Origin: Sphingomonas yunnanensis
GTDB taxonomy: Bacteria; Pseudomonadota; Alphaproteobacteria; Sphingomonadales; Sphingomonadaceae
Assembly (NCBI RefSeq): GCF_019898765.1
Contig: NZ_JAIOKB010000001.1
Span: 62,001 to 126,000, forward strand
Direction of reading: 5' to 3'
DNA: 64,000 nucleotides
The notes beneath the pieces are model-generated. The model was given only the letters and a program-made list of their open reading frames with translations, was not told the origin of the DNA and did no database searches. How positions within the stretch are numbered: the stretch's first letter is position 1; every line of letters begins with the position of its first letter. A program made the translations under genes and the position numbers. Positions 35,637 to 42,965 of this stretch are shown one piece after another.

Positions 35637-36950
35637 ATGACGGGAGCGGGTCGGAGCAACGTCCGGGTAAAGCTGGTCGCGATGCTGTTCGTCATCAGCG
35701 CGATCGCCTTCCTCGATCGCACCAACATCTCGGTCGCCGGCGTGCAGATGCGGCAGGACTATGCGATCGACCAGATCCGGCTCGGCTGGGTCTTCAGCGC
35801 CTTCCTGATCGGCTATGCCGCGTTCCAGGTGCCCGCGGGGTGGCTCGCGGCGCGGATCGGGCCGCGACGGCTGCTGACGCTCGCTCTGCTGTGGTGGGGC
35901 GTGTTCAGCGTCGCCACCGCCTGGGTGCCGCCCGGAAGCGCGCATGCGATCACGCTGCTGATGTTGGTGCGCTTCGGCCTCGGCATCGGCGAGGCGGCGG
36001 TCTATCCGTCGGGCAACCAGTTCGTCTCGCGCTGGGTGCCGGCGCAGGAGCGCGGCAAGGCCAACGGCCTGATCTTCGCGGGCGTCGGCGCGGGCTCGGG
36101 GCTGACCCCGCCGCTGATCAGCGCGGTGGTCGCTTATGGCGGCTGGCGCGCGTCCTTCTATGTCTGCGCGCTGATCGGCCTGGTCGCGGCGATCGTGTGG
36201 TACAGCGTCGCGCGCGATCGGCCGCAGGAGCATCCGGCGGTGAACGCGGCCGAGCTGGCGCACATCGAGGCGGGGCTACCCGGCGAGCCGGAGAGCGCCG
36301 CCGGTCCGATCCCGTGGCGCGCGATCCTGTCGAGCCGCGCGGTGTGGGGGCTGTTTCTCAGCTATTTCGCGTTCGGCTACGTGATCTGGATCTTCTTCAG
36401 TTGGTTCTTCATCTATCTCGCGGAGGCGCGCGGGCTGGACCTGAAGTCGAGCGCCTTGTTCGGCATGGCGCCGTTCCTGGCGATGACGGTCGGCTGCCTC
36501 GCCGGCGGCGTGATCAACGACGCGGTGTCGCGGCGGCACGGCCTCTACTGGGGGCGCTCGGGGCTGGCGATGCTGTCGTTCGCGCTGACCGCTATGTTCT
36601 TGCTGGTCGGGTCGCAGGTCGACAGCGCGCCGCTCGCGGTGCTGACGCTCGCGCTGGGCGGCGGCGCGATCTATCTGTCGCAGAGCTCCTTCTGGTCGGT
36701 CACCGCGGACATCGCGGGGCGCCACACCGGCGTGGTGTCGGGGCTGATGAACGTCGGCTGCCAGGTCGGCGGCGCGCTGACCGCCTCGCTGACGCCGTGG
36801 ATCGCGGCGCGCTACGGCTGGGCGGCGGCGTTCGGCACCGGCGCCGGGGTCGTGGTGCTCGGCCTCGCCGCCTGGGCGATTGTCGACCCGCGCCGGCTGA
36901 TCGGCGGCGAGCGCACGCCGAGCCATGATCCCGCGGTCGCCGCGGCCTAG
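35637..36950 (+). CDS. MFS transporter, anion:cation symporter type, second island copy
   Basis: About 437 residues, 12 TM segments. ATG 35637 has GGGAGA 6 bases upstream. The first helix VAMLFVISAIAFLDRTNISVAGVQMRQDY and loop GWLAARIGPRRLLTLALLWW match the ACS family (glucarate, galactonate and similar acids). With the SMP-30 and quinoprotein genes nearby, an aldonate or other acid made in the periplasm is a plausible substrate. The cupin gene follows 24 bases downstream. Confidence 0.88.
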   Translation: MTGAGRSNVRVKLVAMLFVISAIAFLDRTNISVAGVQMRQDYAIDQIRLGWVFSAFLIGYAAFQVPAGWLAARIGPRRLLTLALLWWGVFSVATAWVPPGSAHAITLLMLVRFGLGIGEAAVYPSGNQFVSRWVPAQERGKANGLIFAGVGAGSGLTPPLISAVVAYGGWRASFYVCALIGLVAAIVWYSVARDRPQEHPAVNAAELAHIEAGLPGEPESAAGPIPWRAILSSRAVWGLFLSYFAFGYVIWIFFSWFFIYLAEARGLDLKSSALFGMAPFLAMTVGCLAGGVINDAVSRRHGLYWGRSGLAMLSFALTAMFLLVGSQVDSAPLAVLTLALGGGAIYLSQSSFWSVTADIAGRHTGVVSGLMNVGCQVGGALTASLTPWIAARYGWAAAFGTGAGVVVLGLAAWAIVDPRRLIGGERTPSHDPAVAAA

Positions 36951-36974
36951 TGACACGACAGAGGAGGGGAGCAC

Positions 36975-37934
36975 ATGATCCATCTGACCCGACGCCGCGC
37001 GCGCGTCGCGGCCGCGGCGGCCGCGGCACTGCTGCTCACCGCGCAGGCGCCGCGCCCTGCGCCGCCCGCGCCGGTCGAGATGTGGGTGCCCAAGAAGACG
37101 CCCTACGCCGCCTATGATTCGCCCAACCGCCCCTGGTGGAAGCTCGCCGACGTGCTAGCGCTCCACCGCGGCGCGAGCGACTGGTCGCAGCCGATCGTGC
37201 GCAACCGCGACTTGGTCGCCGACTGGCACCAGCAGGGAGCCGGCAAGCGCACGACCGAGGTCGCTTACTCGGACAACCGCACCGTGATCATCGTGTGGGG
37301 CGGGCAGCTGCGCGTCGCGATCGCGGGGCAGCCGAGCTTCGTCGCGAGCAAGGGCTTCGAGATCGACGTGCCACTGCGCGTGCCCTTCACGCTCGAGACC
37401 GTCGGCGACCGGCCGGCTCTGTGGTTCGAGATCCATGCCGCGGCCGACATGCCGCTCTATCCGGTGGCGAGCACGACCGAGCGGCCGCGCGACGTAGCCG
37501 GCTTCCACTATGAGCGGCGGCTGGCCGCGGGTGGGGCGGGCACGCCGGACGAGGCCAACCCCTTGTCCCTCGATTACTACAAGGACGTGGTCCAGGGCGG
37601 CGCGCGCGCCACCGCCTTCGTGGCGACGCAGCACCTGTTCGTGAACAACATCCGCGGCCGCGCCACGCCGACGCCGCCTGCCTCCAACCTCGGCCACTTC
37701 CACGTCGGCTACGACGAGTTCTGGTTCGTGATGGAGGGCAACGTCGACCTGCAGATCGAGGGCGAGCCGCTGATCAAGGCCGCGGCTCCCGGCGACGTGC
37801 TGATCGCCAAACAGGGACGCTGGCATCGCGCCAGCTTCGGCGGCCCGGAAGGGCAGATGGGAACCCGCGTGGCGGTCAATTCCTATCCGATGGGGATGCA
37901 CGGCTATAGCGTCGAGTCGCGCGGGCGGCAGTGA
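36975..37934 (+). CDS. Exported cupin-domain protein
   Basis: 319 residues with a signal peptide (RRRARVAAAAAAALLLTAQAPRPAP); GAGGAGGGGAGC precedes the ATG. The N-terminal half (YSDNRTVIIVWGGQLRVAIAGQPSFVASKGFEIDVP) has cupin-like strands without His ligands. The C-terminal half has a full metal site: NLGHFHVGYDEFWFVMEGNVDLQIEG (HxH..E) and AKQGRWHRASF (His). Note the mirror-image layout to the bicupin at 34.6 kb, where the first domain is active. Function unknown; cotranscribed with the MFS gene. Confidence 0.78.
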   Translation: MIHLTRRRARVAAAAAAALLLTAQAPRPAPPAPVEMWVPKKTPYAAYDSPNRPWWKLADVLALHRGASDWSQPIVRNRDLVADWHQQGAGKRTTEVAYSDNRTVIIVWGGQLRVAIAGQPSFVASKGFEIDVPLRVPFTLETVGDRPALWFEIHAAADMPLYPVASTTERPRDVAGFHYERRLAAGGAGTPDEANPLSLDYYKDVVQGGARATAFVATQHLFVNNIRGRATPTPPASNLGHFHVGYDEFWFVMEGNVDLQIEGEPLIKAAAPGDVLIAKQGRWHRASFGGPEGQMGTRVAVNSYPMGMHGYSVESRGRQ

Positions 37935-37966
37935 GGCCAGAGAATTTATCACGCGCTAAACTCACC

Positions 37967-38045
37967 CGTGCTCCGGCGAACGCCGAAGCCCAGGTTCGCA
38001 GGCGCTTCGCCAACCGCCCTGGGCGCCTGCCTTCGCAGGCGCACG
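37967..38045. repeat. GC-rich inverted intergenic repeat, family shared with 55476-55552
   Basis: It begins GTGCTCCGGCGAACGCCGAAG and ends CCGCCCTGGGCGCCTGCCTTCGCAGGCGCAC. The last 30 bases closely match the end of the repeat at 55476-55552 (CCCTGGGCTCCTGCCTGCGCAGGAGCAC). It lies between the convergent cupin and lacI genes and may help termination. Confidence 0.6.
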
Positions 38046-38057
38046 GCTTAGCCGCAT

Positions 38058-39116
38058 TTATCGCCTCGGCGGCGCGGTCGACTCGCGCTCGACCAGCACG
38101 TGGTCGAGCACGCGCGCCACGCAGCGCGGGCCCTTGCCCTGCGCCGCGCGCATCTCGTCGATCAGCAGCCGCAGCGCCTCGCCCGCGAGCTCCTGCACCG
38201 GCTGGCGGATCGTGGTCAGCGGCGGCCATAAAGTCGTGGCGGCGATGCTGTCGTCCATGCCCGCCACGGTGAGGTCGCGCGGCACGTCGAGGTGGCGGCG
38301 ATGCGCCACCGAGACGACCGCCGCGGCCATGTCGTCGTTGCTCGCGAAGATCGCGCTCGGCGGCGCGGGGGAGTCGAGCAGCCGCTCGCCCGCGACCAAT
38401 CCCGAGGCGTAGCTGAAGTCGCCCTGCGCGACGCAGGTCTCCACTCCCGCCTCGCGCGCGGCCTCGCTGAAGCCGGCGAGCCGCTCGGCGCTGGCGGTCT
38501 GGTCGGGGTTGCCGACGATGAAGCCGAGCCGGCGATGGCCCAGCCCGATCAGGTGGCGGGTCATGTCGTGCGCGGCGCGGCGATCGTCGATCCCGACCGA
38601 GATGGCGTCGGCGACTCGCCCCGCCACCACCGCCAGCGGCAGCCCGGCGTCGCGCAGGATCTGCCGCACTGCGCCTGACTCGCCGAGCGGCGGCGTCAGG
38701 ATCACGCCGCCGATGCCGGAGGCGATCAGCTGCTCGATCTCCTCATGGGTCGGCACGCCGCCCTGCCTGCCCTTGAGCAGGATCAGCTGCGCCGCGCGCG
38801 CCGAGGCTTCCTCGAACACGCCGGCGAGAAAGCCGCTCATGAAGGCGGCGCTGGGATTGGCGTAGATCACGCCGATGCGCAGCTCACGCGAGGTGACGAG
38901 GCTGCGCGCCGAGAGGTTGGGCGTGTAGTTGAGCGCGCGGATCGTCGCGTTGACCAGCACGCGCGTCTCCTCGCGCACGCCCGGGTCGCCGTTGATCACG
39001 CGCGAGACCGTCATCGGCGAGACGCCGGCCTGTTTGGCGACGTCGATGATCGTCACCCCGCGGCGGCGTCCTCTCGGCTGGGGCACGTCGATCCTTGTCT
39101 CCGCGCCGTCGACCAT
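38058..39116 (-). CDS. LacI family transcriptional regulator
   Basis: A 352-residue sugar-responsive repressor. The helix-turn-helix is VTIIDVAKQAGVSPMTVSRVIN (about 20-41), the hinge helix is NLSARSLVTS, and the periplasmic-binding-protein-like effector domain includes RIGVIYANPSAAFMSGFLAGVFEEA and VAGMDDSIAATTLWPPLTTIRQP. It diverges from the MFS-GH43 operon, and the intergenic region contains TGGTAACGTTACCG, a typical LacI operator, also found before the second TonB receptor. The likely effector is a pentose or oligosaccharide derived from the GH43 substrates. Confidence 0.9.
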   Translation of the reverse strand: MVDGAETRIDVPQPRGRRRGVTIIDVAKQAGVSPMTVSRVINGDPGVREETRVLVNATIRALNYTPNLSARSLVTSRELRIGVIYANPSAAFMSGFLAGVFEEASARAAQLILLKGRQGGVPTHEEIEQLIASGIGGVILTPPLGESGAVRQILRDAGLPLAVVAGRVADAISVGIDDRRAAHDMTRHLIGLGHRRLGFIVGNPDQTASAERLAGFSEAAREAGVETCVAQGDFSYASGLVAGERLLDSPAPPSAIFASNDDMAAAVVSVAHRRHLDVPRDLTVAGMDDSIAATTLWPPLTTIRQPVQELAGEALRLLIDEMRAAQGKGPRCVARVLDHVLVERESTAPPRR

Positions 39117-39236
39117 CGTCGGCGCCTATCGCCTGCCGACCTGCCTCGCCGCAGGAGGGCGCGTCAATGGCGCCTGTCCGCCGCGATCTGCTAGCGAACG
39201 CTTGTCAGCCGCGGGTGCAACCGCGTACGACGACGC

Positions 39237-39250
39237 TGGTAACGTTACCG
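39237..39250. promoter_or_regulatory. LacI-family operator TGGTAACGTTACCG, copy 2
   Basis: Identical 14-mer to 16005-16018. It ends 10 bases before the MFS start codon and its last G is part of the GAGGAG ribosome-binding site, so a bound repressor would block transcription of the MFS-GH43 operon and perhaps of lacI itself. Confidence 0.75.
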
Positions 39251-39260
39251 AGGAGGGCGG

Positions 39261-40502
39261 GTGGCGCGATTTCCCTATGTGCGCTGGACGATCATCGCGC
39301 TGTTCGTCGGTGCGATGGTGATCAATTATCTCGCGCGTAGCGTCCTCGGCGTCGCCGCGCCGGCGATCATGGCCGAGCAGTCGATCTCCTCGGCACAATA
39401 TTCCTGGATCACCGGCGCCTTCCAGCTCGGCATCATGTTCCAGCCGGTGGCGGGCTATCTGCTCGACGTGATCGGGCTCAAGATCGGCTTCACCCTGTTC
39501 GTCGCGGTCTGGTCGCTGATCACCGTCGGGCACGGACTGGCGAGCGGCTGGCTCGGCTTCGCCGGCCTGCGCGGCGCGCTCGGGCTGGTCGAGGGATCCG
39601 CGCAGCCGGCCGGCATGAAGGTGGTGGCGGAGTGGTTCCCCGCGCGCGAGCGTGGCGTCGCGGGCGGGATCTACCAGATCGGCGCCTCGTTCGGCGCGGT
39701 CTTCGCGCCGCCGCTGGTCGCCTGGGCGGTGTTCCACCACAGCTGGCGCGCCGCCTTCTTCGTCGCGGGTGGGCTCGGACTCTTGTGGGTTGTCGCCTGG
39801 CTGCTGTGGTACGCGCCGCCCGCGCGCCACCGCCTGATCTCGGCGGGCGAGCGACAGCTGATCGCGGACGGGCAGGAGGCGGCGCTGGCGCACCACCGCC
39901 GTCGGCCGCCGCTCGGTGAGCTGCTGCGCCGGCGCAACCTGTGGGCGATCGCCGGCGCGCGCTTCCTGGCCGATCCGGTATGGGGCATGCTGTCGCTGTG
40001 GATGCCGTTGTACCTCGTCCAGGCGCGCCACTTCGACCTCAAGCAGATCGCGCTGTTCGCCTGGCTGCCCTTCCTCGCCGCCGATCTCGGCTGCCTGTTT
40101 GGCCCCGCGGTGGTGGCCTGGCTGCAGCGCCGCGGCGTCAACCTGATCGACGCGCGACGCGGCGCCTTCACGCTGGGCGCGGTGCTGATGACGGGCATGA
40201 TCTTCGTCGGCACCGTGACCAGCCCGGTCGCGGCGGTGGCGCTGCTGTGCCTCGGCGGCTTCGCGCACCAGACGCTGTCGGTCACCGTGATCACGATGGT
40301 GTCCGACCTGTTCCCGCAGGACCAGGTGGCGACCGCGACCGGCATCTCGGGGACCGCGGCCAACCTGGGCGTGCTGATCTTCACCCTGGTGCTCGGTGCG
40401 TTGGTCGACCAGGTCGGCTACCAGCCCTTCTTCATCCTGCTCGGCCTACTCGACCTCGTCGGCGCCGCGCTGCTCTGGACGAACATCCGAAAGCCGTCAT
40501 GA
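39261..40502 (+). CDS. MFS transporter of the LacI-controlled sugar module
   Basis: 413 residues, 12 TM segments, from a GTG with GAGGAGGGC upstream. IIALFVGAMVINYLARSVLGVAAPAIMAEQ and the charged loop AEWFPARERGVAGGIYQIGASFG are typical of the hexuronate/galactonate-like ACS branch, although the adjoining GH43 suggests pentoses or xylo-oligosaccharides. Its stop overlaps the start of the GH43 gene (ATGA), so transporter and hydrolase are made together. Confidence 0.87.
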   Translation: MARFPYVRWTIIALFVGAMVINYLARSVLGVAAPAIMAEQSISSAQYSWITGAFQLGIMFQPVAGYLLDVIGLKIGFTLFVAVWSLITVGHGLASGWLGFAGLRGALGLVEGSAQPAGMKVVAEWFPARERGVAGGIYQIGASFGAVFAPPLVAWAVFHHSWRAAFFVAGGLGLLWVVAWLLWYAPPARHRLISAGERQLIADGQEAALAHHRRRPPLGELLRRRNLWAIAGARFLADPVWGMLSLWMPLYLVQARHFDLKQIALFAWLPFLAADLGCLFGPAVVAWLQRRGVNLIDARRGAFTLGAVLMTGMIFVGTVTSPVAAVALLCLGGFAHQTLSVTVITMVSDLFPQDQVATATGISGTAANLGVLIFTLVLGALVDQVGYQPFFILLGLLDLVGAALLWTNIRKPS

Positions 40503-42103
40503 TCATCCGCAATCCCATCCTGCGCGGGTTCAACCCCGACCCGTCGATCGTCCGCGTCGGCGCGGATTATTATCTCGCCACCTCGACCTTCGAGTGGTTC
40601 CCCGGCGTGCAGATCCACCATTCCCGCGACCTCGCCGACTGGCGGCTCGTGGCGCGGCCGCTGCACCGCCCGGGCCAGCTCGACCTGCGCGGCGATCCGG
40701 ATTCGTGCGGTGTCTGGGCCGCCGATCTCAGCCACGCCGACGGTCGCTTCCACCTCGTCTACACCGACGTGAAGCGCTACGGGCGCACCACGGTGGGCGG
40801 CGCGGCGGGCGTGTCGCTGCGCGACTTCCACAATTACTGGGTGTGGAGCGACAGGATCGACGGCGACTGGTCTGATCCCGTTCATCTCAACAGCAGCGGT
40901 TTCGACCCCGCCCTCTTCCACGACGACGACGGGCGCAGCTGGCTGCTCAACATGCTGTGGGATCACCGCCCCGGCCGCGGTCGCTTCGGCGGGATCGTGG
41001 TGCAGGAATTGGACCGTGCCGCAGGCCACCTGATCGGCGAGCGCCGCGTCATCTTCGACGGCACTCCTCTGGGCTTCACCGAGGGGCCACACCTCTACAA
41101 GCGCGACGGCTGGTACCATCTCCTCGTCGCCGAGGGCGGGACCGAGCGCAACCACGCGGTGGTGATGGCACGCTCGCGCACCTTTTTCGGGCCCTATGAG
41201 CCGCACCCCGACGGGCCGGTACTCACCGCCAAGGATCGCCCCGACGCGCCGTTGCAGCGGACGGGCCACGGCGATCTGGTCGACTCGCCCGAGGGCACCA
41301 CCTGGCTCACCTATCTGTGCGGCCGCCCGCTGCCCCACAGCGACCGGTGCACGCTGGGGCGCGAGACCGCGATCCAGCCGATGCGCTGGGGCGAGGACGG
41401 CTGGCTGCGCACACTCGACGGCGACGCGCTGCCGGTCGCCACCGTCGGTAGCGCGGCCAGCGAATCCGCGCCGGCGCGCGAGCGTGACGATTTCGCAGGC
41501 GCCGTGCTGCCGCCGGCCTTCCAGTGGCTGCGAACGCCCTATCCGGAGCAGATCTTCAGCCTCTCGGCACGGCCGGGCTGGCTGCGGCTGCACGGGCGCG
41601 AGACGATCGGGAGCCACTTCACCCAGGCGCTGGTCGCGCGCCGACCACTCGCCTTCCGCTACGCGGCAGAGACGCTGCTCGATTATGCGCCCGCCAATTT
41701 CCAGCAGGCGGCGGGGTTGGTGTGTTACTACAACGCCACCAAGTTCCACTTCCTCCACATCACCGTCGGCGACGCGGGCGAGCGGCTGGCGCAGGTGCTG
41801 TCGGTACTCCCGCTCGAGGAGGGCGTCAGCGCGGTGAGCAGGTCGGTCGCGGTCGGCGAGGGCACGGTGGCACTGCGCGCGGAGGTGGATCACGAGCAGT
41901 TGCGCTTCGGGGTGCGCGGGGAAGGTGAGCAGGAGTGGACGTGGCTGCCCGAGACCTTCGCCGCCGACCTGCTCTCCGACGAGGCCACCTTGCCCGGCCT
42001 GCCCAATTTCACGGGAACGTTCATCGGAATGGCGTGCCAGGACATGTCGGGCGTCGGACTGCCGGCGGATTTCCGCTACTTCCATTATCTGGAGGAATGC
42101 TGA
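40499..42103 (+). CDS. Cytoplasmic GH43 beta-xylosidase / alpha-L-arabinofuranosidase
   Basis: 534 residues without a signal peptide, so it probably cleaves imported xylo- or arabino-oligosaccharides in the cytoplasm. NPILRGFNPDPSIVRVGADYYLATSTFEWFPG carries the base Asp; SSGFDPALFHDDDGRSW the second Asp; LGFTEGPHLYKRDGWYHLLVAEGGTE the acid Glu. The C-terminal 190 residues (FQWLRTPYPEQIFSLSARPGWLRLHGRE) form the beta-sandwich typical of GH43 subfamily 11 xylosidases. Start-stop overlap with the MFS gene. This is the best substrate clue for the LacI regulon: xylan-derived oligosaccharides. Confidence 0.92.
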   Translation: MIIRNPILRGFNPDPSIVRVGADYYLATSTFEWFPGVQIHHSRDLADWRLVARPLHRPGQLDLRGDPDSCGVWAADLSHADGRFHLVYTDVKRYGRTTVGGAAGVSLRDFHNYWVWSDRIDGDWSDPVHLNSSGFDPALFHDDDGRSWLLNMLWDHRPGRGRFGGIVVQELDRAAGHLIGERRVIFDGTPLGFTEGPHLYKRDGWYHLLVAEGGTERNHAVVMARSRTFFGPYEPHPDGPVLTAKDRPDAPLQRTGHGDLVDSPEGTTWLTYLCGRPLPHSDRCTLGRETAIQPMRWGEDGWLRTLDGDALPVATVGSAASESAPARERDDFAGAVLPPAFQWLRTPYPEQIFSLSARPGWLRLHGRETIGSHFTQALVARRPLAFRYAAETLLDYAPANFQQAAGLVCYYNATKFHFLHITVGDAGERLAQVLSVLPLEEGVSAVSRSVAVGEGTVALRAEVDHEQLRFGVRGEGEQEWTWLPETFAADLLSDEATLPGLPNFTGTFIGMACQDMSGVGLPADFRYFHYLEEC

Positions 42104-42118
42104 GAGCTGCAACAATCA

Positions 42119-42132
42119 GTGTAGCGCTAACA
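42119..42132. promoter_or_regulatory. XylR-like LacI-family operator, copy 3
   Basis: GTGTAGCGCTAACA has the palindromic core TAGCGCTA (42122-42129) and shares GTAGCGCTAACA with the site at 8397-8408. It lies 16 bases past the xylosidase stop and about 110 bases before the next gene pair. Confidence 0.5.
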
Positions 42133-42196
42133 GAGCTGGGGGTAGCCGTGCCTGCCGTCCCTTGACCGGGCTCGCGATCGGCCTCAATCTCCACGG

Positions 42197-42210
42197 TGAT
42201 ACCGATAACA
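42197..42210. promoter_or_regulatory. Second LacI-type operator-like site before the arabinanase-like operon
   Basis: TGATACCGATAACA fits the general LacI-family pattern TGnTAnCGnTAnCA with a central CG and 5 of 7 complementary pairs. It lies 33 bases before the start at 42243. Confidence 0.35.
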
Positions 42211-42242
42211 GAGCGGAGTCGCTCGGCGGGGAGGACGGCGGG

Positions 42243-42965
42243 ATGGCCTCACGGTTACGATGTGGCGCGGCGTCGTTCGCGGCAGCCGGGCTGCTGTCAC
42301 TCACCGTGCCGGTACTCGCGCAGACCGCCGGCAACGTGACGGAGGCGCTGCCACCTCCGACCGGCCTCGCGCCTTATCTCGCCCCCGTCACCAGCGGACC
42401 GGCGAAGCTCGACGCGGATGGCTTCGTGCGGCGCTGGCTGCTGCTCGAGCCGCTCGTCGAGCCCAATCGCACCAACGCCGGCTTCACCCCCAGCTACGTA
42501 CGCGAGAAGCTCGCGCTGGGGCGCTATCCCGGCCGCCCGGACCGGCTGCCGCGCGACGGCGACGTAGCCCCGGCACCGGAGCGGCCGCGCTGGCACGCGC
42601 TCGACGCCGTGCCCTTCGACGTCAAGCTGTTCAAGCTCGCGCAGGGGCTCGGCAAGCCGACCTACGGCGTGATCTTCTGGGCGGTGACGGTGATCGACAG
42701 CCCGCGCGACTATGACGGCGTGCGGCTGGCGGTCGGGTCCAACTCGGCGTCGCGCTGGTGGCTCAACGGCGCGGAGGCGGTGGGCCTCTACGGCGACCGG
42801 CGCATGGTGATGGACGACGTCGTCTCCGCGCCGCTGCGGCTGCGCCGCGGCCGCAACCTGCTCCGCGGTGCGGTGATCAACGGGCCGGGCATGAGCGACT
42901 TCTGCCTGCGGTTCCTCGACTCGGCCGGGCAGCCGCTGCGCGACATCACGGTGGACGTACGATGA
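42243..42965 (+). CDS. Exported protein with a glycan-hydrolase-associated beta-sandwich, function unknown
   Basis: 240 residues; GGAGG precedes ATG 42243. The signal peptide (CGAASFAAAGLLSLTVPVLAQ) is followed by a domain of about 200 residues: FVRRWLLLEPL near its start, YGVIFWAVTVIDSPRDYDGVRLAVGSNSASRWWLNGAEAV and GRNLLRGAVINGPGMSDFCLRFLD near its end. Similar domains occur as extra modules on exported carbohydrate esterases and GH43 enzymes of other phyla, where they probably bind glycan. Here it is a stand-alone protein cotranslated with the downstream GH43 (ATGA overlap). No catalytic motif is visible. Confidence 0.72.
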   Translation: MASRLRCGAASFAAAGLLSLTVPVLAQTAGNVTEALPPPTGLAPYLAPVTSGPAKLDADGFVRRWLLLEPLVEPNRTNAGFTPSYVREKLALGRYPGRPDRLPRDGDVAPAPERPRWHALDAVPFDVKLFKLAQGLGKPTYGVIFWAVTVIDSPRDYDGVRLAVGSNSASRWWLNGAEAVGLYGDRRMVMDDVVSAPLRLRRGRNLLRGAVINGPGMSDFCLRFLDSAGQPLRDITVDVR

